The position numbers and the translations under genes are program-made. A stretch of 64,000 nucleotides of DNA from Diplonema papillatum (taxonomy: Eukaryota; Euglenozoa; Diplonemea; Diplonemida; Diplonemidae). The stretch covers positions 186,001 to 250,000 of the forward strand of contig JAPJBO010000161.1 of assembly GCA_030068145.1 (NCBI GenBank), given 5' to 3'. The notes below the pieces were generated by a model. It ran no database searches. It was not told where the DNA came from and saw only the letters and a program-made list of their open reading frames with translations. Positions 41,378-51,500 of the stretch are shown here, piece after piece (the first letter of the stretch is position 1; every line of letters begins with the position of its first letter).

Positions 41378-43170
41378 GCCTCGGCCAGTAAACAGGGGCG
41401 GGGGGAAAGGGTGGGGCGGTTTGGGACAAATATGGTGCAATCCGCATTCCCGGTATTCCGTAGTTTTCCGGTGGGTCTTGTTTTCGTTGCATCGCGAGGA
41501 AAGTGAGCCCAAGAACGTTGAAGTATGGCTAGGTACAGTGTTGTCGCCTGAGGGGGGTAATCTCAGGGCCGCCCACGTGATAAAGCCGCACTGGAATTTT
41601 TTAAGCACACGAACCACACGGATCAGCATGCGCTGCCGTTAAGCAGCGGCTGCCGGCTTATCCCGCGACACCTTTTATATATATTTGTACTTGGAATGGT
41701 CCTGTGTTCAACACCGCGCCGTGGCTCGGTTTCTTTAAGCCACGGACACAGTAGGCGAACCGATCGTCAGCGCGGAACCAAAGTGTCTGCAGACAGGACT
41801 TCGTAGCGCGTCACAGGCACGCTGCGAGAGCACAAGGCAAGCCGAGACCCCCCCCCCCCCCCCACAACCTGCACACAGATGAAACCCCCGCAGGGCGCCG
41901 CCCTCCTCGTGGCCCCGACTCGCCAGAACGCACTGACTCGTCTTTGGGGGAGATTGGCAGTGCTCTCTCCATTGGATTTTCGTGCTAACTCCGCAGATAT
42001 ATTGGTGCAGCTGTGAATTTTCGTACCACGGTGTAAAGTGCGAAAATGGTGTCGGTCGAAGCGAAACGGCGAACGAATCCGCTGAGCCCTGCATTGAACG
42101 CCGATTCGTACGCGGGGAACGACTGGAGCCAATAATGGCCTCGTGGGCAATAGAACCGCCGATGGCAGCAGTCGGGCCTGGCTTGTCGGTGTCGCCTGGC
42201 GCCCCAACTCCAGATTCGTGGCGTTTGTTGTGGGCTGCAGCACACACGTTTCCACCTGTTGACGATTCGCAACTGGCTGCTTCCTCGAGTATTTCCAGCG
42301 TTATGAGTGGAATAGAAGGTCGGTATTTGAAGGTCGCCGGATGACCCTTGAATTGCCTCAGCAGAGCAAAAACAGGGCGATTATTCGAAAAAGAACTGGA
42401 GTTTTATGTCAGCTAAATCCGACCAAAGCCTTCGTTGGCTTCGCAATCGACACAAACAGGTGTAATTCTCGTTAAATTCTGCAAAAAAGACAGGCGCTTC
42501 GTTTTGTTTGTGCGTGCCGGTTGATCGTTTTCCCACTTGTATTTACCCTGTGTGTATTCAGGTAAGGAATTCTGATCAACCACCAAAACACGCTGCCTAC
42601 GTCTTTTTAGCCTGCACAATACATTGAAGGGCAACCCACAAGATTGTTAGTACTAAAAACGGACTCCCGCCATTCTTCCCGCAGGGTTCTGCCCCGTGTG
42701 TATGATTCGTGAGCAGGACCTCTCCGATCATAGACAAATTCTCACCTGAGAATCACGTCCGAGAATTCGGCGCAGGTGCAGTGCGGCCAGCGAAAAAATC
42801 CTTGAGGGCACTTCTTCTTTACTGGGCTGGTTCTACCCTACGCCCGCGGTGTGCGGCGTAGTTTCTTTCCTATACGGCTCCCGTGGAAGGCGGATCACAC
42901 CAATTTATTAGGCATTGAGCCAACAAGGCGCGAGCGGACACGGCTGAACGCGTCGCATGAAGCGAGGCTAGGATTCGGTGGATGATGGCTGAAAAAGAAA
43001 ATTCCGGCTAAATTTTCCGGAGGCAAGAGGGTGAACAAACATTTTTCAGGCTTCTGTTTTCTTCCTGGCCCCGGGACGCGCTTCGGGAGATATGGTATCA
43101 CTCTTGTTCACCGGGCTGGGTTGGGTATCTATTCGCTGACCTCATCCTGCACGGGGAAGCCCTACCTCAG
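41378..43170. other. Spacer with degenerate repeats
   Basis: Pieces seen: a family W flank with GTTAAGCAGCGGCTGCCGGC (41600-41680), a degenerate family A copy (41690-41830), a C-run (41850-41863) and a family F/U fragment (42245-42350). No gene supported; 42360-43170 shows nothing recognisable. Confidence 0.4.
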
Positions 43171-43173
43171 AAG

Positions 43174-43522
43174 CTACACGGTGCTCTAGTCATTTGAAAA
43201 ACAGCGTGATGACTAGTCGTATTACTACTGAAAAGTGCTTACTACTGATTTGACGTGACTAGCCATATTACTACTGAAGAGTGCTTACTACTGCAGTAGC
43301 AAGAATGACTACTGCAGTAGTCATTCTTACTTGTGATGTTTACTGTTTCTTACTAGTGACTATTGCATTTTGTACAAGGCGTACTTTTTCCTCCCACAAA
43401 AGTGGACTCATTCAGTTGTAACCCGGCAGAAGCCATATGAGCTAGTAAGATTTATGACCAGTAAAATCAGTAGTAAGTGACTGTAAGCGACAAGTAAATA
43501 GCATGACTAGTGCACTGTGTAG
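43174..43522. mobile_element. MITE family J, 349-bp relative
   Basis: Terminal inverted repeats CTACACGGTGCTCTAGTCAT (left) and ATGACTAGTGCACTGTGTAG (right) match at 18 of 20 positions. The interior repeats TTACTACTG, GACTAGT and ATTCTTACT motifs in both orientations. Related to 8915-9132 but longer. A family I-like foldback begins immediately after (43517-43620), with a second similar half at 43690-43770. Confidence 0.7.
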
Positions 43523-44029
43523 ACCTAAAGCTGGGGTTGAAAAAGCGGGTGTCGCCCCCGCTATTCGGGCGTGGCCCGGAACACCTGCTCTGTCTCCTGC
43601 TTCTGAGGCGAGACGTTCCCGTGTGTAGCAGGTACAGTCCAGTTGACCTGGTTTTTCGGTTGGGATATTGGGTATGCTCAATCTACCGATGGGAGTGTCC
43701 GCTATTCGGACGTGGCCCGGAACGCCTTCTCTGGCTGCAGCTTCTGAGGATGGACGTTCCCGTGCGTAACAGTTGACCGTGAGTGGTTGTTCGGTTATAA
43801 TTTTGGATATGCTCAATCTACCGGTGGTCTGTGACGAATGGGCGTGGGTGGACGGATAGACAGAGAAAGGGGGGCGGTGAGCGCGTGTCACACAAGGCGC
43901 TCGAGTGCCCTGCAACCTCCTCACGCCCACTTCGGCGTGCAATATCCACTGAGGCGATGCGCAGCTGCAACTTCAGCACGCGTCCAGCCGCACCTCGATG
44001 CTAAAGCCACACCCAGGAAACAGCGCGCG

Positions 44030-44150
44030 GCGCGAAAGCACGACATTCCGAGAATGGAGCTGGATATCACCAGCCTTACCTCCTCGTCATCGTCTTCGTC
44101 CACATCAAGATTGTCCCCCCGAGCGACTGCCTCGGCAGAACTGCTTTCTT
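44030..44150 (+). pseudogene. MELDIT-motif gene fragment, plus-strand copy
   Basis: ARKHDIPRMELDITSL, then a Ser-rich run and LSPRATASAE; related to the minus-strand fragments at 24290-24525. It abuts the START-like tandem array. No start or stop of its own. Confidence 0.4.
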
Positions 44151-44169
44151 CGCTTTCTTGGGCTTCAGG

Positions 44170-45394
44170 GGGTGTGAAGTTTGTGACCACCACGCCGCCG
44201 GAGCCGAGGGAGTGGTACAGGAAGGTGGATCTCACTTTTTTTCGTCGAGTCGTCGCAAAGGGCGAATCGTCATCAGCGCGGAACCTGAGTGTCCGCTGAC
44301 GGGGCAGCGTTGCAACCGTGCCTGAGCAATCAGTTAAAACATCCGAGCAATCAGTTAAACAACTCCGGCGTTGGGGGTTTTTTTTTTCTCTTTCACTGTC
44401 ACTTCTTCGCCTTCTTGGGCTTCAGGAGGTAGTCCCGCGTTTTTTGCGCGGTCTCGCCGACTTCGCTCGCGCCGGCCCAGCCGAGCTTGTCCGCAAGCCG
44501 GGCGACCAGGCTGGGGATCGACGTGTTGGCCACGCAGGTGAAGTTCGTGACCACCACGCCGCCGGAGCCGAGGGAGTGGTACAGGAAGGTGGATCTCACT
44601 TTTTTTCGTCGAGTCGTCGCAAAGGGCGAATCGTCATCAGCGCGGAACCTGAGTGTCCGCTGACGGGGCAGCGCTGCAACCGTGCCTGAGCAATCAGTTA
44701 AAACATCCGAGCAATCAGTTAAACAACTCCGGCGTTGGGGGTTTTTTTTTTCTCTTTCACTGTCACTTCTTCGCCTTCTTGGGCTTCAGGAGGTAGTCCC
44801 GCGTTTTTTGCGCGGTCTCGCCGACTTCGCTCGCGCCGGCCCAGCCGAGCTTGTCCGCAAGCCGGGCGACCAGGCTGGGGATCGACGTGTTGGCCACGCA
44901 GGTGAAGTTCGTGACCACCACGCCGCCGGAGCCGAGGGAGTGGTACAGGAAGGTGGATCTCACTTTTTTTCGTCGAGTCGTCGCAAAGGGCGAATCGTCA
45001 TCAGCGCGGAACCTGAGTGTCCGCTGACGGGGCAGCGCTGCAACCGTGCCTGAGCAATCAGTTAAAACATCCGAGCAATCAGTTAAACAACTCCGGCGTT
45101 GGGGGTTTTTTTTTTCTCTTTCACTGTCACTTCTTCGCCTTCTTGGGCTTCAGGAGGTAGTCCCGCGTTTTTTGCGCGGTCTCGCCGACTTCGCTCGCGC
45201 CGGCCCAGCCGAGCTTGTCCGCAAGCCGGGCGACCAGGCTGGGGATCGACGTGTTGGCCACGCAGGTGAAGTTCGTGACCACCACGCCGCCGGAGCCGAG
45301 GGAGTGGTACAGGAAGGTGGATCTCACTTTTTTTCGTCGAGTCGTCGCAAAGGGCGAATCGTCATCAGCGCGGAACCTGAGTGTCCGCTGACGG
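44170..45394 (-). repeat. 364-bp tandem array of the START-like gene's 3' end
   Basis: Units begin at 44318, 44682 and 45046 (period exactly 364 bp, almost no differences), preceded by a partial unit from 44170 and broken at 45394 by an 18S fragment. Each unit holds ~196 bp corresponding to the last ~66 codons of the gene at 45666-46577 (YHSLGSGGVVVTNFT to KPKKAKK-stop, still open) and ~168 bp of non-coding sequence (CGGAACCTGAGTGTCCGCTG, GAGCAATCAGTTAAA). The copied codons differ from the gene at their start (RSTFLYHSL versus RSLLLYHSL). It lies 3' of the gene. Confidence 0.9.
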
Positions 45395-45560
45395 GTAGCC
45401 GTTTCTCAGGCTCCCTCTCCGGAATCGAACCCTAATTCCCCGTTACCCGTTACAGCCACGGTAGTCCACTACACTACCGTCAAAAGCTGATAGGGCAGAA
45501 GCTCTTGCGGGCTTGCACCGACTTGAAGTCGTGTGCTATCACTCGATTGACCTGTTTCAT
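45395..45560 (-). rRNA. 18S rRNA fragment (partial, inserted)
   Basis: Reading the minus strand gives a block universal in eukaryotic small-subunit rRNA: GGGTTCGATTCCGGAGAGGG followed by AGCCTGAGAAACGGCTAC, preceded by AACGGGTAACGGGGAATTA and GACGGTAGTGTAGTGGACTA. The ~100-bp core (45395-45495) is certain; the adjoining ~65 bp is probably the more variable upstream part of the same region. The rest of the rRNA gene is absent. It sits inside the tandem array, so it is a dispersed fragment and not a working gene. Confidence 0.85.
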
Positions 45561-45665
45561 CCACACACCGCTGTCAATCAGTTAAACATCCGAGCAATCA
45601 GTTAAACATCCGAGCAATCAGTTAAACAACTCCGGCGTTGGGGGTTTTTTTTTTCTCTTTCACTG

Positions 45666-46577
45666 TCACTTCTTCGCCTTCTTGGGCTTCAGGAGGTAGT
45701 CCCGCGTTTTTTGCGCGGTCTCGCCGACTTCGCTCGCGCCGGCCCAGCCGAGCTTGTCCGCAAGCCGGGCGACCAGGCTGGGGATCGACGTGTTGGCCAC
45801 GCAGGTGAAGTTCGTGACCACCACGCCGCCGGAGCCGAGGGAGTGGTACAGAAGGAGGGACCTCACTTTTTTCGTCGAGTCGTCAGCCCGGGTTCGGTCG
45901 CGCTTCGTCCGCTCGAGGAGGATGGCCTTGTCGATGGCGAGGCCGTCGCACACGACCTCCAGCGAGGGGAACACCTCCGGCGGCAGCAGCGTGCACTTGA
46001 ACTGAACCGTCATTTTGTAGATGCCGCGCACGATGGTTTTGGTGATCCGAAACGTGTCCGGCTCGGTGCAGTCTTCCCACACTTTGCACGTGCCGGGCTC
46101 GCAGGCGTTTTGATATTGGATGTTCGCGAGGAGTGCCGGGTTGAGCAGGTCGATGGAGACTTGGGGAAGGACGTACATGGCCTTCGTGAGCATGAAGATA
46201 TTGCGCAGTTCAACGGGGTCTTCCATGTCAATATTTGCGACAAAGTCTTCGTGGTCAGCAGGGAAGGCGGTGAGGTTGATCGTGCGGCTAATGAGGTCCT
46301 TGTCTTGCTTGCTGAGCGCCGTGCCCGGCATGCACGCGAACGTGTAAAACGCGGTGCCGTTCTCGAGCTGCACGAGGTTGCTCGGGTCGTCGAAGAACCG
46401 GAACGTCTTCACGGACTTCGTCGCGACCTTCCCGCTGAGGGGGATCCGCGCCGAGAAGTCCTTCGTCAGCCGCGTCACCGTCGGCGACGAGTGTGCCGCG
46501 GCCACCGCCGAATCCGGGGCGTCAGCCTTCCGCTCTTCCTCGTTCGCAGGCCGCGGCGCTTCCACAACAGGCGTCAT
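45666..46577 (-). CDS. START-like lipid-binding candidate protein
   Basis: 303 residues from the ATG at 46577 to TAA/TGA, no intron needed. N-terminal ~35 residues are acidic/Ala-rich (PANEEERKADAPDSAVAAAH). The body alternates strands and helices and ends GGVVVTNFTCVANTSIP, then SLVARLADKLGW and a basic tail KPKKAKK. The late strand plus long C-terminal helix resembles the START/SRPBCC fold (lipid-binding pocket), but I see no diagnostic motif, so function is tentative. The 3' third is amplified downstream and the 5' third is copied upstream. The 5' UTR region contains repeat E-like sequence (AGAGTGAAAGTTCGCTTGAA on the + strand). Confidence 0.7.
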   Translation of the reverse strand: MTPVVEAPRPANEEERKADAPDSAVAAAHSSPTVTRLTKDFSARIPLSGKVATKSVKTFRFFDDPSNLVQLENGTAFYTFACMPGTALSKQDKDLISRTINLTAFPADHEDFVANIDMEDPVELRNIFMLTKAMYVLPQVSIDLLNPALLANIQYQNACEPGTCKVWEDCTEPDTFRITKTIVRGIYKMTVQFKCTLLPPEVFPSLEVVCDGLAIDKAILLERTKRDRTRADDSTKKVRSLLLYHSLGSGGVVVTNFTCVANTSIPSLVARLADKLGWAGASEVGETAQKTRDYLLKPKKAKK

Positions 46578-46778
46578 TACGGCCTCGAGGGTGTGTTTTT
46601 AGAGTGAAAGTTCGCTTGAAGCTCCTTCCAAGCGTGATAGACTCCGAGTGGAAGGGGAGGTTTCTTTTGGCGGTGTAGCGGAATGCTTTCAGTTCCCCCC
46701 CCCGTTTTCCTTCGCTTTGTGCCGTTTAGAGATACGGCCAGCTAAAGCAGCTCTGGGCCGGCGTTAAACTTGATGTAT

Positions 46779-47185
46779 GATGGCGGTGAGGTTGATCACG
46801 CGGTTAATGAGGTCCTTGTCTTGCTTGCTGAGCAAGCGCCGTGCCCGGCATGCACGCGAACGTGTAAAACGCGGTGCCATTCTCGAGCTGGACGAGGTTG
46901 CTCGGGTCGTCGACGGACCGGAACGTCTAACTTTCACGGACTTCGTCGCGACCTTCCCGCTGAGCGGGATCCGCGCCGAGAAGTCCTTCGTCAGCCGCGG
47001 CCACCGCCGAATCCGGGGCGTCAGCCTTCCGCTCTTCCTCGTTCGCAGGCCGCGGCGCTTCCACAACAGGCGTCATTACGGCCTCGAGGGTGTGTTTTTA
47101 GAGTGAAAGTTCGCTTGAAGCTCCTTCCAAGCGTGATAGACTCCGAGTGGAAGGGGAGGTTTCTTTTGGCGGTGTAGCGTAGTGC
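46779..47185 (-). pseudogene. Upstream copy of the START-like gene's 5' end
   Basis: Matches 46267-46678 (offset ~500-512 bp), covering the first ~100 codons plus 5' flank (AGTGAAAGTTCGCTTGAAGC, GATAGACTCCGAGTGGAAGG). Small insertions and a ~25-bp deletion break the frame. A third, poorer fragment (TTGTCTTGCTTACTGAGCG) lies near 48455. Confidence 0.9.
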
Positions 47186-48004
47186 TTTCAGTCCCCCCCT
47201 AGGGCTATGTTGGCAAGTAAACGCGTTTCCATCCGTTTTTTCCAAAACATGGAAACGGAAACGGAAACGGAAACGGCTCCTTGGTTTTGCAGGCTACCCA
47301 CAAACCACGCTAACCACCAGGGAATACTACACGGTGAGGTCCTCGCTTGGGCGAGCAAGCCAGGGTTCTGAACACTTCCGATTGTGATTGCGAGCGTACT
47401 AAATACCAGCAGCGATTGCGACCGTCACCGAGTTCTCCCGGCGAAAGATCACCAAGGCGATCTTCCTGCGCCACATGGCGAAAGGGTTGGCGTACGAGCG
47501 TGGTACTCATTCAGCATACCGGTCACCATTACGGGTGGTACGGTGCATACATTCGTCAAACAAACAAGAACGTCACCCACTGTTGTTCTGCAAGTACTGT
47601 ACGCTAAAGCCGTACCAATCCGTCGACAACAAATATTTGATACGCAAAATAGGCGCTACAACTACCGCTGGAAAACAAAAATTCTTTTGCGAATGAGAGC
47701 TGATCCATTCTTCCGGGAGAGTCGCCCGGAGGGGGGCACCAAAACACCCCCCGCCGTTCGCCCCGAAAAGCAGGGCGCGGGTGCAGCAGGTCCATGGATA
47801 TACGAATACCGCTGGAAACAGAGTTCTTTTGCGAAATGAGAGCTGTTCTGAGCTAATTTCACCCCCCTGCCTGATCGAATGTTGTCCACGCGTTCGAAAA
47901 CGTAATCGAGTTCAGTAGTTTGGGTTAGAATGCAAAGAACCCGTGGTGATACTAGTCTGCACCAGTTTAGTAGAGTGTTGTCCAATGTAGTCGCAGCGTA
48001 GTCG
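47186..48004. other. Spacer without recognisable gene
   Basis: Contains (GGAAAC)n at 47252-47275 and two near-copies of a GCTGGAAACA-rich ~30-bp segment (47665 and 47808). No supported gene. Confidence 0.35.
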
Positions 48005-48190
48005 AGTTTGAATAGAGCATCTATTTGGTATCGGAAAGTAGGTGCGAGATCAGGCAAACCTTGTGCGCTAGCTTCGTTTAACCGTGAATCTAATAATCAG
48101 GGCTTACCCCACATTCTCGCTTTCATTTCACCAAACAACTATCATCTTCACCGTTTCTGCCAACGCGACCTTTTCCGAGCTTAGATCGGT
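48005..48190 (+). repeat. Repeat family R, short copy
   Basis: AATAGAGCATCTATTTGGTA through GTGAATCTAATAATCA, then GGGCTTACCCCACATTCTCG. It lacks the ~245 bp present in the copy at 7965-8405. Confidence 0.7.
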
Positions 48191-48330
48191 TTCAGGGGGG
48201 AACAGTGAATTGGCGCATGGTCCATTCTCCTGGAGAGTCACCCGGGCTTCCAGCGGCCGATCGCTCTGAAAAAAACAGGCCGGATGCAGCAGAGTAAGCA
48301 AACAACCCCTTAAGAAGTCTGACACCCATG

Positions 48331-48434
48331 CAGCCCCAGAAGTTGGAGCTAAAGAGGGTGCCCGAGTCACACCCGAAAAGCGGGTGTGTCACCCGCTTTT
48401 TTAACTCCAGCTTTAACTCCAGCTTCTGAGGCTG
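48331..48434. mobile_element. Foldback element family I, copy
   Basis: CAGCCCCAGAAGTTGGAGCT ... AGCTTCTGAGGCTG, with AGTCACACCCGAAAAGCGGG inside. A 104-bp hairpin nearly identical in layout to 63328-63436. Confidence 0.75.
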
Positions 48435-48477
48435 CTCACATCCCCGACATTGTCTTGCTTACTGAGCGACGCCGTGC

Positions 48478-48599
48478 CGCTCTCGAGCCGGACCACGCGG
48501 AAGAAGAGCGAGCCAATAGCAGGTCTGTGATGCTATAAATGGCTGCACGCGCACTACACTGGCTCATCCCTATCTCCTGGAGCTGCATAGAACTGCCAA

Positions 48600-48637
<38 letters not shown>

Positions 48638-48665
48638 GTGGGTGAACAATCCTGCTTGTCTAGGT

Positions 48666-48697
<32 letters not shown>

Positions 48698-48855
48698 AAC
48701 GTCGCTATGAACGCTTGGCTGCCACAAGCCAGTTATCCCTCGAGCCGGACCACGCGGAAGAGCGAGCCAATAGCAGGTCTGTGATGCTATAAATGGCTGC
48801 ACGCGCACTACACTGGCTCAACCCTATTTCCTGGAGCTGCATAGAAATGCCTGGC
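48478..48855 (+). repeat. Direct repeat of a ~115-bp segment
   Basis: CTCGAGCCGGACCACGCGGA through GATGCTATAAATGGCTGCAC to CTGGAGCTGCATAGAA occurs at about 48480-48600 and 48737-48851. A TCTCCTGGAGCTACATA piece also occurs at 35.99 kb. The TATAAATGGC could act as a promoter, but no gene follows convincingly. Confidence 0.6.
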
Positions 48856-48859
48856 GCTG

Positions 48860-49975
48860 CCTTTCACGGGCGGGACCACCCCAGCTGCGCGTGAACACAA
48901 AACTGGAAAAGGATTCGGGCACTTTAAAAAAAAGAATTCCTGCATCCGGACTTTTGTTTCCCTCCTTTTATTTTGCGAAGAAAGGGGAACGCGGTGAAGA
49001 AGAAAGACGGAATTGAGGCGAGCAGACGGGACATACGGGCGAAGGAAGTGTGAAAAGGCAGAAGAGACAAAAGAAAAGGAGGACCGAAAGAGAAGAAAAC
49101 GCCCCTAATGAGGACGGTAAACGAGGGCGGCAATCGCCGCAAATGGGTGGACGGCACGTATTGGGTCTGTTTGACATGGGTGTTTCTAGGCATTCGCAGG
49201 AAGAAGATGCACCCGCTTAGACGGGTAATAGCTTGAGTCTGTTTGACACTTTGGGGACTTTGAGCATTCTCGGGGGATGACACACTCGCATAGGCGGATA
49301 AGGCTCGGCGAATCGTGGGTTCTCCCACTAGCATGTGCGAGAGAGGGCCATCTGTTAACAGCATGGCTTCTGGCATTCGCCAGGAAGAGACACGCCAGTA
49401 GATGCAAGAAGACGACGCTCTCTGTCGGTTTGCCTGACAGGCTAAAAAAGCTGGGGTAGAAAGGACTCCCTAACGTAACCACTTACGGGGGGGGGGGGGG
49501 AGAGTTAATTTGGGTATAATGGCGGAGTCCGCGGCAAACTTCAGGTATCCGTTGAGAGCTCGGAGCAGGATTTCTGCCCGACGAAGAACGCATTTCAAAG
49601 ATTTGTGTCAGATCTTTCCGACGAAGCAAAGGGCGATCCCTTTCAACCATTATTTGGCCTCTCACCCGCGAACTTGACACCCGCGAACTTTCTTGAAGTA
49701 ACTACCGCTGCTGTGGTAAGTTCGTCCTGAAGTGGTTAAGACATAAAAAGGACCGGGAAGGCCGGTTCGGTCGTCGGTCCTGTTGCGGCGTTGTGAGCAA
49801 GTCCGCCTCTCTCCCCCATCTTCTTGGAGCTGCACCCTGCTTTTGTTTTCTGGCAATCTACCATGACCTCCCAGTTGCACGGGGTAGCGCTAGGGGCGAG
49901 TCGGTAGCGCTGCACCGGCCGCGCGATAAGCAAAAGCTGCCGGAGTGCTGTGTCAGAAAAGGAAAGGTAGGGATT
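48860..49975. other. Spacer without recognisable gene
   Basis: A purine-rich stretch (48905-49090) and a 14-G run (49488-49501). No coding-like frame. Confidence 0.4.
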
Positions 49976-49979
49976 GCAG

Positions 49980-50400
49980 GGAATGAGGGTGCTTGGAATG
50001 GATATGTGCTCAACACCGCACTGGTCCCGTCTGCGCCGTATTTCGGTCCTTTACAGGGGGGGGGTCGAATAATAACAGTTATTTGACACACGTCTGGTTG
50101 TCTAAAAACACTACCACTATTTGATCCTGCTACTGTTCAGCTACCCGGAACTTTTTTTAGTCTTCGACAAATCGATTAATAATAACACAGGTGGTATTAT
50201 TCGACCCCCCCCCCCCCTTTAAGCCACGGACACACGAGGCGGACCATCATCAGCACGGAACCTGAGGCTTCCGCAGACAGGACAGCGGTGTGAGTCTGGT
50301 TTGGCAGGCGGCTGTTCGTAGCTCCCCACAGCCAGGACCCACCTACGCCTGTGCTACTAGAGCACAGGCGAGCCCGTCACGGGGAGGAGTCCCCTACAAC
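49980..50400 (+). repeat. Repeat family A, copy split by MITE H
   Basis: 49985-50054 and 50218-50390 together make one family A repeat (GCTTGGAATGGATATGTGCT ... CCACGGACACACGAGGCGGA ... CTACTAGAGCACAGGCGAGC), interrupted by a MITE H. Followed by GAGCAATCGATTAAAAAACTC, also found after the copy at 61.43 kb. Confidence 0.8.
50055..50217. mobile_element. MITE family H, nested in family A repeat
   Basis: GGGGGGTCGAATAATAACAG ... TATTATTCGACCCCCC. The uninterrupted A copies read GGTCCTTTAAGCCACGG; here CCTTTA is present on both sides of the MITE, implying a ~4-6-bp target duplication (TTTA core). Confidence 0.8.
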
Positions 50401-50629
50401 CGTGTTTGAGCAATCGATTAAAAAACTCAGGGCCCCCGCCCTGATTGTGACTGCGACTCGCTAGGCAGCACGGAAGGGAAAGAGGGGGGGAGGCGAGGGG
50501 GGGCCACCAACCGGCAGCCCTGCCGAGGGCGCACACCAGGGCAAAAAAGAGGACGGGCGCTTTATTTTGTTTGCGCGCACAAGCGGGCACGCACCTGCTT
50601 CGGTAAAGTTTCATGTTGTGTGTGCGCGA

Positions 50630-50840
50630 TCAGCCGGCTTGCCGGCTGATTAAACACTTTGAGCCCTTTTTTATCGGCAGACTCGCACAAAATCAACCGA
50701 GTTTCAACGGCGTAAGCTTTGGCTATGCCGCCCATGGAGCGGAATCAGCTTGACGCACCGGCAAGATGTTGTCGTAAACCCCTTCTGATCGGCAGACCTT
50801 CCAAAAATCCGCCGGCTGATTATCAGCCGGTCAGTTTTTC
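50630..50840 (+). repeat. Repeat family O, copy 2
   Basis: Same order of motifs as 25945-26165 (TAAGCTTTGGCTATGCCGCC, CCGGCTGATTATCAGCCGGT). Confidence 0.65.
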
Positions 50841-50849
50841 AGGAATCTT

Positions 50850-51030
50850 TTTTTGTGTCTAACAATGCGAATTTGTCAAGAACAACAACAGATCGATGGC
50901 AGCGTACTATCCTCACTCCCGTTAGATGAACAAAACAGGTTTGAAGGAAGCGCGCACAAACAAAAAGGGACGTAAGTGAAAATGCCCGCCGTTCATCGTG
51001 ACGACGCAGCGTCACGATGAACGGCGGGCA
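50850..51030 (+). repeat. Repeat family D joined to a 20-bp perfect hairpin
   Basis: A D copy (GTTAGATGAACAAAACAGGT) runs into GCCCGCCGTTCATCGTGACG at 50984-51003, which is the start of the candidate coding exon at 40789. The exact inverse follows at 51010-51029. So a gene 5' end was copied and partly inverted here. Confidence 0.7.
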
Positions 51031-51354
51031 AATCAGCCGCTTTTTTTCCTGGCGCGAACACTGTCCACAATGCGCTGTTAACACGAGAAATGTACGGGGG
51101 GTAATCTCAGGGACGCAGAAACAAAGGAGTACCTCCCGTGGCCGCGGCACGTCTTGCAGGAAATGATTGAACCGTGAGGACGTTGGCGCTGGTACTGGTA
51201 CCCTCCCCGTGGTGGCAAGCACGGAAGTGGAAGACGGTAGCTTTTCTTGATTGGCAAAGAAACGTGGTCGCACCACTTCTTGTGGTGCAACGAAGGTGGT
51301 CAGCGACGAGATGGTTTCGCCTTTTCTCCATTCACGTACAGCACGCTGCAACCA

Positions 51355-51500
51355 GACCCTGGAGAGCGAAGACGAAGAAGCGACGATCAACCTCTCACTC
51401 CACAGAAGACAACACAGCCATCGCCCAAGCGCCATAAGGAAGCAACTATCGACGTGCAAGCGACGACCCTGCACGAGCAGTTGAAGGAGCGCCGAAGTGC
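51355..51500 (+). pseudogene. Repeat family X, second copy
   Basis: GAAGACGAAGAAGCGACGAT and GAAGACAACACAGCCATCGC match 36070-36150. The frame keeps SEDEEATINL and then shifts. 51501-52050 holds nothing further recognisable. Confidence 0.4.

Noticed and set aside
48530..48545. TATAAATGGC as a TATA promoter
   Set aside because: It is part of a duplicated repeat segment and no convincing gene starts downstream.
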